NCBI RefSeq assembly: GCF_015694705.1
Contig: NZ_JADQDR010000006.1
Location: forward strand, 62,001 to 126,000
DNA: 64,000 nt
Origin: Pontibacter rufus
Lineage (GTDB): Bacteria > Bacteroidota > Bacteroidia > Cytophagales > Hymenobacteraceae
Reading direction: 5' to 3'
Part shown: positions 27,831-36,878 of the stretch, piece by piece
Numbering within the stretch: the first letter of the stretch is position 1
How the letters are laid out: each line of letters starts with the position of its first letter
Made by a program: the position numbers and the translations under genes
Notes under the pieces: generated by a model
What the model was told of the DNA's origin: nothing
Seen by the model: the letters and a program-made list of their open reading frames with translations, nothing else
Databases searched by the model: none

Positions 27831-28837
27831 AAAACCGGTTGCGCTATCTTATAAAAAAGTATTTTGAGCGCCGCGCGGTCGTGCTTATGTACCATCGTGT
27901 GGCCGTTCCGGAAGCTGACATGTGGAAGATTGCCGTAAGCCCCGAAAACTTTGAACAGCATTTGCAGGTGCTCCGAAAGACAAAAAACGTCATCTCTCTG
28001 CAAGATTTGGTTGAAGACGTCAGAAAGGGTAAAATCCGGAAAAATAGTATCGCCCTTACCTTCGACGATGGCTATATGGATAACTTCCTGGTAGCCAAAC
28101 CGCTGCTGGAGAAGTATAAGCTGCCTGCCACTTTCTTTATAGCCTCCGGTAATATTGGGGCGTCAGCTGAATTTTGGTGGGATGAACTGGAACAGCTCAT
28201 TTTATTTACAGAGCACTTACCGCGCCACTTTGCTTTGGAGATAAATGGGAACAGCATTGTATCCGATCTGGAGCAGGAGGCCCATCTTTCTGAATCACTC
28301 CGGCAGCTGAACAGCCGCTGGGATGCCTGTGAGGAAGCGCCGCCCTCCCGCCGTTGTGCCCTGTATTACGAGCTTTGGCGATGTCTGAAGCCGCTTCCGG
28401 AAGCTATACAGCAGGAATCACTGCAACGCATCAGGGCATGGACAGGTGTTCCAAAATCAGTCCGGGCGGATTGTTTAAGTATGACGAAGGCACAGTTGCA
28501 GGAACTGAGTAGAAACAAGCTGTTTTCTGTGGAGGCGCACACGGTGTCGCACCCTGCACTGGCTTTCCACGACCGGCTTTATCAAGCGGATGAGTTGCTG
28601 CGCAATCTACAATACCTTGAAGAAACAACCGGCTACAGACCATCTCTGCTGGCATACCCTTACGGCAACTACAACGAAGAAACGATGGCGCTGGCAGCTG
28701 CAAGCGGCTTTACGGCAGCCTTCACTACAGAGGAGAGGCCGATCACAAAACATGCATTGCTGTACCGCCTCGGTAGGGTGCAGGTCAAAAACTGCGCTGC
28801 ACCGGCATTTACGGCACTCATCAACCAATGGAAATAA
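27827..28837 (+). CDS. Polysaccharide deacetylase family protein
   Basis: The start is set at 27827, where ATGA overlaps the preceding stop; the longer open frame lies inside the upstream gene in another frame. The 336-residue product is a NodB-like carbohydrate esterase. It has VLMYHRV near the N-terminus, the metal/base motif TFDDGYMDN (first Asp pair), a later H-TVSHP motif (EAHTVSHPAL), and LAYPYGNYNEETMALAAASGF. It would remove N-acetyl groups from a hexosamine in the exported glycan or a lipid-linked intermediate. There is no clear signal peptide, so a cytoplasmic-side or membrane-associated role is possible. A perfect hairpin overlaps the stop codon and ends the transcription unit. Confidence 0.9.
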   Translation: MKNRLRYLIKKYFERRAVVLMYHRVAVPEADMWKIAVSPENFEQHLQVLRKTKNVISLQDLVEDVRKGKIRKNSIALTFDDGYMDNFLVAKPLLEKYKLPATFFIASGNIGASAEFWWDELEQLILFTEHLPRHFALEINGNSIVSDLEQEAHLSESLRQLNSRWDACEEAPPSRRCALYYELWRCLKPLPEAIQQESLQRIRAWTGVPKSVRADCLSMTKAQLQELSRNKLFSVEAHTVSHPALAFHDRLYQADELLRNLQYLEETTGYRPSLLAYPYGNYNEETMALAAASGFTAAFTTEERPITKHALLYRLGRVQVKNCAAPAFTALINQWK

Positions 28838-28878
28838 ATAGTGGTAAGGCACGTACATGGCCTTACCACTATTTATTT
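28832..28878. terminator. Bidirectional terminator overlapping the deacetylase stop codon
   Basis: Perfect 19-bp arms (28832-28850 and 28860-28878) with a 9-base loop. The left arm includes the TAA stop. The outer A/T runs give U-tracts on both strands. It separates the convergent deacetylase and acyltransferase genes. Confidence 0.9.
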
Positions 28879-28923
28879 ATGTCGTGATTGCTTTTAACTA
28901 TAATGATTACCGAAATGCGAAAA

Positions 28924-30171
28924 CTAAAGTTTAACGTTTTCCTTTGGCTGAGCTAAGTGGCTGTCCGGCTGCGGCTGCAAAAGCGCCGGCCTGGCTGGTT
29001 CCGGTTCCTGCACCTTCAACGCCTCCTTTTTAGCGGAATTATACACGAAGAAGCGCTTAAGTTTATTGATTGGTTTCTCCAGCAGGTACCAGGAAGCGGA
29101 GGCAAGTATAATAGACAGTCCCAGATAAATTAAAAAGCTCACCAAAGGCTGCTTGAGAAAGTCCGCAATACTCGAAACATTTATACCTATAAAAGTATGT
29201 CTGCCTGCGGTAAGCTTGGCAAACACTTTCCAAAAGGCAACTACCGCAAAAATATGATACAGATAAATGCCATAGCTTATTTTGCCTAGGTAAAGCACAA
29301 CCGGATGCTCCAGCATTCTGCCAAACATGTTCTTATACCCTATGTTTGCTCCCTCGAGGATGAACATGGCAAATAACGATACAAATACCCGATCAACTAC
29401 GATAGAGATAGCCGGATTACCTAGAAACAGGGTGATAATCCAGATGGGCAGTGCGATGAAAAACACTTTTTTCCAGAGATAGCTGATGCTGTTTCCATAG
29501 TAATGCTGGTAAGCCAGCAGCGCCCCAAAGCCAAAGCCGTCCAGGCAGGTAGGTGTGAGCACAAGCAACGTTACTTCCTGCGTTGCCGGAGAATCCAGCA
29601 TACCGAATATCACAGCTCTGGAAATAATGCCACAGGCTATAATCAGAAACAGCATTTTTGGTAAATGCCTGTTAGGCGTCAGCAGAATGAGCCACGGCCA
29701 AAAAAGGTAAAATTGTTCTTCTACCGCTAATGTCCACAGGTGCGCTGTTAGTTCGCCCCACTCCTGATCAAAGAAGATCTGATAATTAGACAGGTATAGG
29801 AAAAAGGTAGCAGAATTTTCGCGCACATATGTTGCTGATGGAATAAACAACAAAATAAAGATATAGAAATAATAAGCGGGAAAAATGCGGAGTGTACGGC
29901 GCGATAAAAAAACAGCTCCTATTTTAAGTTTGCTATAGCCTGCTGCCAGACCACGCTCTTTGCCAACCAACAGAATTTTAGTGATGAGATAGCTGCTAAG
30001 CACAAAAAAGAAAACCAACAGCACCCCAATATCCAGCACACGGCCAATCATCTGATGCGTGGGCAAAAAATGGTAAAATAAGACAGTAAGCACTGCGCCA
30101 AACCTTAACCCGTCTAACTGGGGTCTGTATGCTATAACGGTAGAAGGTTTTGTGTGGGGTAAAGTAGGCAT
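28924..30171 (-). CDS. Acyltransferase family 3 membrane protein (OafA/YrhL-like)
   Basis: The 415-residue multi-spanning protein has the family signatures: RPQLDGLRFGAVLTVLFYHF at the N-terminus with the catalytic His, a second segment FFFVLSSYLITKILL, then RRTLRIFPAYYFYI and LWTLAVEEQFYLFWPW. About ten membrane segments are expected. It should O-acylate a surface sugar on its way out, using a cytoplasmic acyl-CoA. The second motif departs from the usual FFVLSGYLI (Ser-Ser for Ser-Gly) but is otherwise kept. The charged Pro-rich tail of about 40 residues is probably cytoplasmic. Its orientation is opposite to the upstream cluster, yet it clearly belongs with it. Confidence 0.9.
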   Translation of the reverse strand: MPTLPHTKPSTVIAYRPQLDGLRFGAVLTVLFYHFLPTHQMIGRVLDIGVLLVFFFVLSSYLITKILLVGKERGLAAGYSKLKIGAVFLSRRTLRIFPAYYFYIFILLFIPSATYVRENSATFFLYLSNYQIFFDQEWGELTAHLWTLAVEEQFYLFWPWLILLTPNRHLPKMLFLIIACGIISRAVIFGMLDSPATQEVTLLVLTPTCLDGFGFGALLAYQHYYGNSISYLWKKVFFIALPIWIITLFLGNPAISIVVDRVFVSLFAMFILEGANIGYKNMFGRMLEHPVVLYLGKISYGIYLYHIFAVVAFWKVFAKLTAGRHTFIGINVSSIADFLKQPLVSFLIYLGLSIILASASWYLLEKPINKLKRFFVYNSAKKEALKVQEPEPARPALLQPQPDSHLAQPKENVKL

Positions 30172-30639
30172 AAAAGGTAATGTTCTGGGTAAGTTAAGCA
30201 GGCTCTTTGGTAATCACGTTTTACTTAAACAGATTATATAAGTTTAAATATTATAACAATATTTGCCATTAATTAAATAAAATGAGGTATAAACATACAT
30301 GTTTAATAGCGAAAAAGCGAGTTGCCATTTCATATTTACAAGCAGGCTAAAAGGCGTAACAGTAGCCTGGTTCTAAGACGCACCAAAGCAGGAAGGTGAT
30401 AGATGCTCTGCATGTAAGTAACAGGTCAAAATAAATGATAGATTTTAAGCATCTTATCGCGCAGTATAAAAACCTGATAATCAGGTATGAGAAAAAACCG
30501 TTGTGCCCGGTGTCTTGATACTTATATCCTTTTGCTCAGGTTTAAGGAGCAGCAAAATATAAATTTGATCTCATTCCTGCACCAAACATATATCTTTTCT
30601 GATTATTTCACGTTATAATCATCTTATTATATATATTAC
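30172..30639. other. AT-rich divergent spacer in the polysaccharide locus
   Basis: The 468 bases hold no supported gene. It contains promoter-like AT-rich tracts and a 7-1-7 palindrome ACCTGAT-A-ATCAGGT at 30472-30486. It lies between the divergent acyltransferase and GT2 genes. Confidence 0.6.
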
Positions 30640-31650
30640 ATGCATTATATTCCTTCTTCCCCTCCTGTTATCAAGCCTGTTCCCGCCGGCCAGGATCGGC
30701 CGCTTTGGTCGGTTATGATTCCTGTATACAATTGCAGCCAGTATTTACCCGAAACCCTGGAAAGCGTACTGCAACAGGCGCCGTCGGCAGAGCACATGCA
30801 GATAGAAGTTGTGGACGATGCCAGTACAGACACCGATGTGGCAGCATTGGTAGAACGCATCGGGAAAGGCAGGATTAAGTATTACAGGCAGCCGCAGAAC
30901 GTAGGGAGCCTCAGCAACTTTGAAACCTGCATTAACCGCTCCCGCGGTGAACTGGTACATCTTCTGCACGGCGACGACAAAGTAAAACCCGGATATTATG
31001 AAAAGATAGCAAAGCTGTTTCATACTTATCCAGAAGCAGGCGCCGCCTTTTGCAGGTTTGATACGGTAAATGAAGTAGGCAAAGTGCTTAACCGCATTCA
31101 GCCTGAAAGGCAGGAAGACGGATTGCTCAGCAACTGGCTCATCCGCATAGGTGAACAGCAGCGGATACAATACGCAGCTATATCCGTGCGCCGCGAAGTA
31201 TACGAAAAACTGGGTGCGTTTTACAACATAACCTATGGCGAAGACTGGGAAATGTGGGTGCGCATTGCGAGGCATTACGCTGTTGCCTATACACCCGAGG
31301 TACTGGCCGAATACCGCAGGCATAATACTTCTATTTCAGGACAAATGTTTTTGACAGCAAGGTATCTGCAGCAGTTAACCAAAGCCATGGAAATGGTGCA
31401 GGAGCATTTGCCGGCAGATCAGCGGAAAACCGTTATCCGGAAATCCAGAGAGCATTATGCGTACTATGGCCTTATAGTTGCCCGGCGGCTGTGGAAAAAA
31501 ACAAATAATTATGCATCTGTGCAGGTAAATATAAAAGAGGCGTTGCGCATGCACCAGAGTTTTGGGCTCTATAAAGAAATTTCCTGGCTGTATATGAGGA
31601 TGTATAGCAAATTACCTTTGCTGTATCTGAGAGACAAACTCTTCAGGTAA
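30640..31650 (+). CDS. GT2 family glycosyltransferase, 336 aa
   Basis: GT-A fold transferase: WSVMIPVYNCSQYLPETLESVLQQ at residues 24-47, IEVVDDASTD, the QNVGSLSNFETCINRSRGELVHLLHGDDKVKPG block containing the DxD-equivalent GDD, and a YGEDWEMWVRIAR acidic motif near residue 205 that often carries the catalytic base. The C-terminus is helical and basic. There are no membrane spans, so it is probably peripheral at the inner membrane and assembles the same glycan as the other transferases here. The ATG at 30640 lies 18 residues ahead of the conserved fold. It ends 21 bases before the convergent unknown gene. Confidence 0.88.
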   Translation: MHYIPSSPPVIKPVPAGQDRPLWSVMIPVYNCSQYLPETLESVLQQAPSAEHMQIEVVDDASTDTDVAALVERIGKGRIKYYRQPQNVGSLSNFETCINRSRGELVHLLHGDDKVKPGYYEKIAKLFHTYPEAGAAFCRFDTVNEVGKVLNRIQPERQEDGLLSNWLIRIGEQQRIQYAAISVRREVYEKLGAFYNITYGEDWEMWVRIARHYAVAYTPEVLAEYRRHNTSISGQMFLTARYLQQLTKAMEMVQEHLPADQRKTVIRKSREHYAYYGLIVARRLWKKTNNYASVQVNIKEALRMHQSFGLYKEISWLYMRMYSKLPLLYLRDKLFR

Positions 31651-31671
31651 AGGCAGCAGGCACAGGCAAAA

Positions 31672-32619
31672 TCAGTAGTACTCCTCTAAATACCGCAGTA
31701 CGGCTTTCTCTGTTTTAGCGTGTAAAATCCTGGCGCCTGACAATGCAGGAAAAATAGAGGAAAACTCATTGAAATAATGCTCTACGCCACGTTTCGAGAA
31801 GATGATGTTCGTACCGCCAAAGTAGCTTGCCAATGCCGCCGTGCCGCCGTGCACCGATATAAAATGGCTGCAGTTGGCATACAGGAGTAATTGCAGATGA
31901 TTAAAGCTGTTGACGGTGGCTTTGTGTTGGGCATACAGATCGTCCATCACAATAACCTCCGGGTGCTCCTGCCGCATGCGGGCATGCTCTTTTAAATCCA
32001 GGATTTCGCTGTTATCCTCCACTATCTGTCCGGAGGATGGCCTGTTATAGACAATCTGATATTTATCTTTGTAGGTAGTTATAATCTGATTAAGCGTGGC
32101 ATAATCCAGATAATTGATTGGAGCACCATCCCACTCTATATTATACTTGTTGGCAATGATTAAAAGGGGCTTGTCAAACCTGAACCGATCATTCTGATAA
32201 TGCTCCTTTAAAGGAACCCGCGCCCATTTACTAAAAGAAAATGTATTGCAGTGCGTCATGTTCGGCACATCGTAAGAGGCACTAAGCGGGCGCCACAAGC
32301 GCACATCATACTTTTCCTCGTGGTTTTCGCTGAAGAAGTATAAATCTTTGGTATTCTTGCAGGAGATTGTTTTCAGAAGTGTGCCGTTCAGATGGTGCCA
32401 ATAAGCAAATGGCAGTACAAAGGTCAGTTCCTGCTGGAATTCCTGCTGAAATTCTATTACTTTATACTTCTTCTTATCAAAGTAATCTTTGCCGATAAAT
32501 CCCAGCTGATTTAACCGGCTATAATAATTATCTCTGATATACTTGCGCAGAATTACGTGCATAGAAGGGTATTTCACTGCCGTAAACACATGCAACATCC
32601 CTAAAAACAACCTCCGCAT
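31672..32619 (-). CDS. Unrecognised 315-aa protein in the polysaccharide locus
   Basis: No family is named with confidence. The protein has no signal peptide. It has many aromatic residues, a basic N-terminus, and a late Gly-rich stretch (residues about 258-280, HFISVHGGTAALASYFGGTNIIF). That stretch resembles the donor-binding loop of GT-B-type glycosyltransferases and related surveillance of non-reducing sugar chains. Together with LLIIANKYNIEW and the mid-region YKDKYQIVYNRP, a Rossmann-like second domain is plausible. Its place beside three glycosyltransferases supports a glycan-related function, but this is inference. It converges with the GT2 gene at 31650. Confidence 0.75.
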   Translation of the reverse strand: MRRLFLGMLHVFTAVKYPSMHVILRKYIRDNYYSRLNQLGFIGKDYFDKKKYKVIEFQQEFQQELTFVLPFAYWHHLNGTLLKTISCKNTKDLYFFSENHEEKYDVRLWRPLSASYDVPNMTHCNTFSFSKWARVPLKEHYQNDRFRFDKPLLIIANKYNIEWDGAPINYLDYATLNQIITTYKDKYQIVYNRPSSGQIVEDNSEILDLKEHARMRQEHPEVIVMDDLYAQHKATVNSFNHLQLLLYANCSHFISVHGGTAALASYFGGTNIIFSKRGVEHYFNEFSSIFPALSGARILHAKTEKAVLRYLEEYY

Positions 32620-32775
32620 ACAAGCACTGCTTTTGTTTACTATAGTTAAAATGTTCCGGCTGCCTAAGAAGGGTTAAAAACCATACTTACCTTTAGTCTG
32701 ATAAAGCTAAAAGCAGCTTTGAAATGAACCGTACCCATTTACTCCGACCAGCGCTTTAAGGTTTTCAAATCTTAT

Positions 32776-32827
32776 CTATTTACATCTTTTAGCATCTATG
32801 AGTATAGATGCTAAAAGATGTAAATAG
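32776..32827. terminator. Perfect 24-bp hairpin downstream of purE
   Basis: The arms 32776-32799 and 32804-32827 are exact complements around a 4-base loop (GAGT). It lies 45 bases past the purE stop on the minus strand and before the start of the 315-aa gene. The stem is AT-rich and no clear T-run follows it, so it may be a terminator, an RNA-stability stem or another structure. Confidence 0.6.
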
Positions 32828-32871
32828 GAGCAGGCTGTCCGAACCTGAGGCCACCTGACCTGGTTTAGGTG

Positions 32872-33399
32872 TTATTCCAAATCTCTGTCGCCACGTTTCA
32901 GCTCTTCCGCCGAACGCATTACCTTGTCTTTTAAGCTGGTTTTATACTTCTCCAGTTTATCGGCCACAGCAGCATTGGTTGTTCCCAGAATTTGCGCCGC
33001 CAGCAAGCCGGCATTCAGCGCACCGTTCAGCGCAACGGTTGCCACCGGTATACCTCCAGGCATCTGAAGTATGGACAGCACAGAATCCCAACCGTCTATA
33101 GAGTTGCCTGACTTTACCGGCACACCAATTACGGGCAGCGTGGTGAGCGCTGCCACCATGCCCGGCAGATGCGCCGCGCCGCCGGCACCGGCAATAATTA
33201 CCTTTAGCCCCTTTTTACGGGCATTTTCAGCATATTCTATCATGCGGTGCGGGGTGCGGTGCGCCGACACAATGGTCAGTTCAAAGGGCACGCCCAGATT
33301 TTCAAGAATCTCCGCAGCGGCTTCCATCACTCTCAGATCAGACTGGCTGCCCATGATGATGCCTACCAGCGGTTGTGTGTTTGTCGTTTCGTCGTCCAT
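32872..33399 (-). CDS. purE: N5-carboxyaminoimidazole ribonucleotide mutase
   Basis: PurE (class I) converts N5-CAIR to CAIR in de novo purine synthesis. The 175-residue product has [15 protein letters not shown] with the phosphate-binding Ser-Asp, the catalytic-loop SAHRTPHRM with His, [14 protein letters not shown], and the [21 protein letters not shown] segment. It lies 3 bases after purK, which supplies its substrate, and the two are almost certainly cotranscribed from the purK side. The C-terminal tail is charged. A 24-bp hairpin follows. Confidence 0.97.
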   Translation of the reverse strand: MDDETTNTQPLVGIIMGSQSDLRVMEAAAEILENLGVPFELTIVSAHRTPHRMIEYAENARKKGLKVIIAGAGGAAHLPGMVAALTTLPVIGVPVKSGNSIDGWDSVLSILQMPGGIPVATVALNGALNAGLLAAQILGTTNAAVADKLEKYKTSLKDKVMRSAEELKRGDRDLE

Positions 33400-33402
33400 A
33401 CT

Positions 33403-34533
33403 TTATGCTTTTACTTTAATTACGTCTTTAACAGTGGCAGCGCGTTGCTGCGCCTCTTCTATTGTTTGCCCCAATACGGTGATATGTCCCATTTTGCGTG
33501 CTGGCCGGGTATATTTTTTGCCATACAGATGAATGTATACACCCGGTACTGCCAGCGCCTCCTGTAAGCCTTCGTACTTTGCCTCGCCATCATAGCCCGG
33601 CTCGCCCAGCAGGTTCAGCATTACGGCAGCACTTTGTATTTCAGTGGAACCGAGCGGCAGGTTCAGTATAGCGCGCAGATGCTGTTCATACTGCGACGTA
33701 TAGTTGGCTTTGATGGTATGATGGCCACTGTTATGCGGGCGCGGCGCTACTTCATTTACCAGGATTTGCCCATCTTTGGTTACAAACATCTCTACGGCAA
33801 GTATGCCCGTCATGCCAAAAGCCTCTATCACGCGGGTAGCAATCTCAATGGCATGGCGCTGCAGTTTGTAAGATAAGTCAGCGGGTGCGAAAAGCGAATC
33901 TACCAGGTTGTGCTCCGGATGAAAACGCAGCTCTACCACCGGAAAAGCCATTACTTCGCCGCCGCTATTGCGGGCCACAATAACCGATATTTCTTTCTCA
34001 AAATCTACCAGCTTCTCCAGCACAGAGGGTTCTTCAAAAGCTTTGCTCATCTCTGTTTCACCGGATAAGCGCATTACGCCACGGCCATCGTATCCTTCAC
34101 GGCGCAACTTCTGAAAGGCGGGCAGAAAGGCTGTGTTTTGTTGCAGCGCCTGTTTATCCTTCAAAAGTATAAAGTCTGAAGTAGGAACAGAGTGCTCCCG
34201 AAAGAACATCTTCTGCAGGCCTTTGTCCTGAATGGTGCGCACCGTGCGGGCATCCGGATACACGCGTACACCTTCCTGCTCCAGTTGCTCCAGCGCATCA
34301 GCGTTTACGTGTTCTATTTCAATGGTCAGGATGTCGCAGCTTTTGCCGAAGTTATACACGGTATCGTAATCGCGGAAGCTGCCTACACAAAACTCATTGC
34401 ATATATCTTTGCACGGCGCATTTTCGTCCGGATCCAACACCAGCGTGTAAAGGTTAAAATCGAGTGCGGACTGCAGCAGCATACGGCCCAGTTGTCCGCC
34501 GCCCAGTATGCCCAGCTTTACTTCTCCTTGCAT
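33403..34533 (-). CDS. purK: N5-carboxyaminoimidazole ribonucleotide synthase (ATP-grasp)
   Basis: PurK makes N5-CAIR from AIR, bicarbonate and ATP. The 376-residue protein has LGILGGGQLGRMLLQSA at the N-terminus, a central ATP-grasp fold, and the metal-binding LVNEVAPRPHNSGHHT with family-specific residues. The start chosen is the ATG at 34533, preceded by AAAAAT, rather than the upstream in-frame TTG at 34557. That TTG is part of a TATTTTTG -7-like element (34555-34562 on the minus strand), so the extra eight residues are likely untranslated. It forms an operon with purE, the next enzyme. Confidence 0.96.
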   Translation of the reverse strand: MQGEVKLGILGGGQLGRMLLQSALDFNLYTLVLDPDENAPCKDICNEFCVGSFRDYDTVYNFGKSCDILTIEIEHVNADALEQLEQEGVRVYPDARTVRTIQDKGLQKMFFREHSVPTSDFILLKDKQALQQNTAFLPAFQKLRREGYDGRGVMRLSGETEMSKAFEEPSVLEKLVDFEKEISVIVARNSGGEVMAFPVVELRFHPEHNLVDSLFAPADLSYKLQRHAIEIATRVIEAFGMTGILAVEMFVTKDGQILVNEVAPRPHNSGHHTIKANYTSQYEQHLRAILNLPLGSTEIQSAAVMLNLLGEPGYDGEAKYEGLQEALAVPGVYIHLYGKKYTRPARKMGHITVLGQTIEEAQQRAATVKDVIKVKA

Positions 34534-35030
34534 ATTTTTAGAGTGATTGTTTCTCAAAAATACGTATTATGTGCGGAGACGAAAGACAAAAGAACAAACA
34601 CCTGTACCCTGCCCCGGCACAACGGCCTCTACTTATATGATAATCAAAAGATTATACTTGTACAACAGATTAATTAATCCGCTGAATTCATTTTCTGATG
34701 ATTTCATAAATCTCCCCGGCGCTGATTTATCATCCGCCACCTATACTTCAGCAACTGTTAAGCTTGTGCCTTGTAGTTCCGGCAGGCTTGGGCGTTTCGC
34801 TACTTTTAACAAGCCAGGTACAAAGCTTTTAATTTAATGATTTTTATACTTCAGGCATCGCCTGGTTTGTGCTGTCTCGTTCTGCCCGGCGCTGTCGCAG
34901 CGGCACTTTTATACTTCAGCAAATTGCATTTATACCTTACGCAGCGATCCTTTACGCTACAGCGGTTTTTGTTTTGCACGGCAAAAGAACTAATTTTAAA
35001 GCGCTATCTTTCTATACCGCACCCTTCTAC
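34534..35030. other. Divergent purK-marC spacer with clustered TATACTT
   Basis: No gene is supported in 497 bases. The marC frame stays open upstream, but its residues are not protein-like. Four TATACTT heptamers in the same orientation lie at 34653, 34742, 34845 and 34910; three continue as TATACTTCAG. Confidence 0.6.
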
Positions 35031-35654
35031 ATGGAAATTATACTGGCCACTTTTACTGCACTTTTTTCTGTTGTAAACCCTTTTGGTGCTATGCCCGTGT
35101 TTCTGACACTAACGCAGGACGACACCCGGGAGCACCGCAACCAACAGGCGCTGAAGGCCTGCCTGTACATGGTCGGTATTCTGGCCGTATTTTTCCTGGC
35201 TGGCCAATATGTATTGAATTTCTTCGGTATCCGCATCCACGACCTGCGCATAGCCGGTGGCCTGATGATTATGCGTGCCGGTTTCGACTTGCTGGCGCCG
35301 GGCGCAAATAAGAAAAAGATTTCGCCGGATGTGGTGGAAGAGGGTCAGCTGAAAGAGGACATTTCGTTTACGCCGCTGGCTATGCCGATGCTCTCCGGCC
35401 CTGGCGCTATTGCCGTCAGCATTGGTCTGTTTACCACCTCCCTCTCCTATTTCGATATGGTAATGATTCTGGTTGGTATTGTATTGCTGGCCATTGTAAG
35501 TTTCGTTATTCTGCGCTTTTCGTACCAGCTGATGCGCTACATGGGCAAAGGCGGTTTGGCGGCGCTCTCGCGCATTATGGGTTTCATTGTGCTCTCTATC
35601 GGCGTTAACTTTATCGTATCGGCACTAACGGCTTTGTTCTTTACGGAGCGGTAA
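35031..35654 (+). CDS. MarC family integral membrane protein
   Basis: The start is placed at the ATG at 35031 because the MarC fold begins there (MEIILATFTALFSVVNPFGAMPVFL); the open frame upstream lacks family residues. The 207-residue protein has six predicted membrane spans, the NPFG motif, GGLMIMRAGFDLL, FTPLAMPMLSGPGAIAVSIGL and an IMGFIVLSIGVNFIVSAL C-terminus. MarC proteins lie in the inner membrane and were once linked to multiple antibiotic resistance, but that link has been withdrawn and the function is unknown. The locus (purK-purE divergently, hemE downstream) gives no added clue. Confidence 0.92.
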   Translation: MEIILATFTALFSVVNPFGAMPVFLTLTQDDTREHRNQQALKACLYMVGILAVFFLAGQYVLNFFGIRIHDLRIAGGLMIMRAGFDLLAPGANKKKISPDVVEEGQLKEDISFTPLAMPMLSGPGAIAVSIGLFTTSLSYFDMVMILVGIVLLAIVSFVILRFSYQLMRYMGKGGLAALSRIMGFIVLSIGVNFIVSALTALFFTER

Positions 35655-35820
35655 AGTATAATGTGCCAATTGTTTAATGTGCTATTGATCGAATTGTCTG
35701 ATTACTGAATAGTTAAATTGTTGATGCTACAGAGAGCAGTATGAAGTAAGTTTATTTTTAAATTGCCTCGGCTACAAATCTACTTAGCACATTAGCGCAT
35801 TAAACAATTAGCACATTAAT
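35655..35820. repeat. Intergenic inverted repeat marC-hemE (AATGTGC type)
   Basis: A 28-base left arm (about 35657-35685, built on ATGTGC and ATTGTTTAATG) matches the complement of about 35790-35818 with two mismatches. The arms lie about 105 bases apart, one just after the marC stop and the other just before the hemE -7 element. A related element is at 54045-54290. Confidence 0.65.
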
Positions 35821-35825
35821 TTCTG

Positions 35826-35833
35826 TATCTTTG
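35826..35833 (+). promoter_or_regulatory. hemE -7 element TATCTTTG, 4 bases before ATG
   Basis: Exact TAnnTTTG match. A start site about 5-7 bases downstream would fall on or next to the ATG at 35838, giving a leaderless transcript. No -33 TTTG is seen; the upstream DNA is the repeat arm. Confidence 0.6.
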
Positions 35834-35837
35834 CGCC

Positions 35838-36878
35838 ATGCAACTGAAAAATGATTTGCTGATACGCGCTGCAAAAGGCGAACCGGTAGAACGCACCCCT
35901 GTCTGGCTGATGCGCCAGGCCGGACGTATTCTTCCGGAATACAGAGTTGTGCGCGAAAGCCTGAGCGGCTTTAAAGAACTGGTGGAAACGCCCGAGCTGG
36001 CCGCCGAAGTTACTATTCAGCCGGTAGATATACTGGATGTGGATGCAGCCATTATCTTTTCGGATATACTGGTAGTGCCCGAAGCCATGGGCTGCACCTA
36101 TGAAATGATAGAAAAGCGCGGGCCGACTTTCCCGAAAACCATCCGCAGCGAAGCAGACCTGAAACACCTGCGCGTGGCCGACCCGCACGAGCACCTGCAC
36201 TATGTGCTGGATGCCATCAGGCTCACCAAAAGAGCGCTGAACGGACGTGTGCCGCTGATTGGTTTTGCCGGTGCCCCCTGGACCATCCTGGCCTATATGG
36301 TGGAAGGCAGCGGCTCCAAAACATTCTCGCAGGCGCGCGGCATGTTGTATACCAATCCGAGGCTGGCACACCAGTTGCTGCGCATGATCACTGATACCAC
36401 CATCGCTTATCTGCAGGCGCAGGTAGAGGCTGGCGCCAACCTGATTCAAATATTCGACTCCTGGGCAGGTATATTATCGCCGGCACAGTACCGTACGTTT
36501 GCGCTTCCCTACATCTCCGAGATATGCAACGCCATCCGTAACGTACCGGTAACCGTGTTTGCCAAGGGTGCTTTTTTTGCCCTGGAAGATTTTGCCCGGC
36601 TAAACTGCGAAACCATTGGCCTGGACTGGAACATGGAGCCTTCAAAAGTCCGCCAGCAAGTTGGCCCCGATAAAACGTTGCAAGGCAACATGGACCCCTG
36701 CCTGCTTTATAGTTCTTTTGAAACAATTCAGCACGAAACCATTAAGATGCTGAAAGAGTTCGGCCCTCAGCGCCACATCGCCAATCTCGGCCACGGCGTA
36801 TACCCCGACACCGATCCGGAAAAAGTAAAATGCTTTGTGCAGACGGTAAAGGAGTATGGCAGCATTGTTAATAGTTAG
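35838..36878 (+). CDS. hemE: Uroporphyrinogen decarboxylase
   Basis: HemE decarboxylates the four acetates of uroporphyrinogen III to give coproporphyrinogen III for haem synthesis, in the cytoplasm without cofactor. The 346-residue sequence carries the diagnostic [18 protein letters not shown] near residue 20, [20 protein letters not shown] with the catalytic Asp, a [16 protein letters not shown] block, [17 protein letters not shown] and the C-terminal [12 protein letters not shown]. All are intact. The start is fixed by the promoter box 4 bases upstream. It converges with trkH, and an inverted heptad repeat lies between them. No other haem gene is in the window. Confidence 0.97.
   Translation: MQLKNDLLIRAAKGEPVERTPVWLMRQAGRILPEYRVVRESLSGFKELVETPELAAEVTIQPVDILDVDAAIIFSDILVVPEAMGCTYEMIEKRGPTFPKTIRSEADLKHLRVADPHEHLHYVLDAIRLTKRALNGRVPLIGFAGAPWTILAYMVEGSGSKTFSQARGMLYTNPRLAHQLLRMITDTTIAYLQAQVEAGANLIQIFDSWAGILSPAQYRTFALPYISEICNAIRNVPVTVFAKGAFFALEDFARLNCETIGLDWNMEPSKVRQQVGPDKTLQGNMDPCLLYSSFETIQHETIKMLKEFGPQRHIANLGHGVYPDTDPEKVKCFVQTVKEYGSIVNS

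Noticed and set aside
22542..32619. Genomic island acquisition of the glycan locus
   Set aside because: Intergenic DNA is AT-rich, but I see no integrase, tRNA junction or direct repeats; a composition calculation would be needed.
34547..34868. Open frames in the purK-marC spacer and N-terminal extension of MarC
   Set aside because: The residues are not membrane-like or conserved, and the MarC fold begins at the ATG at 35031.
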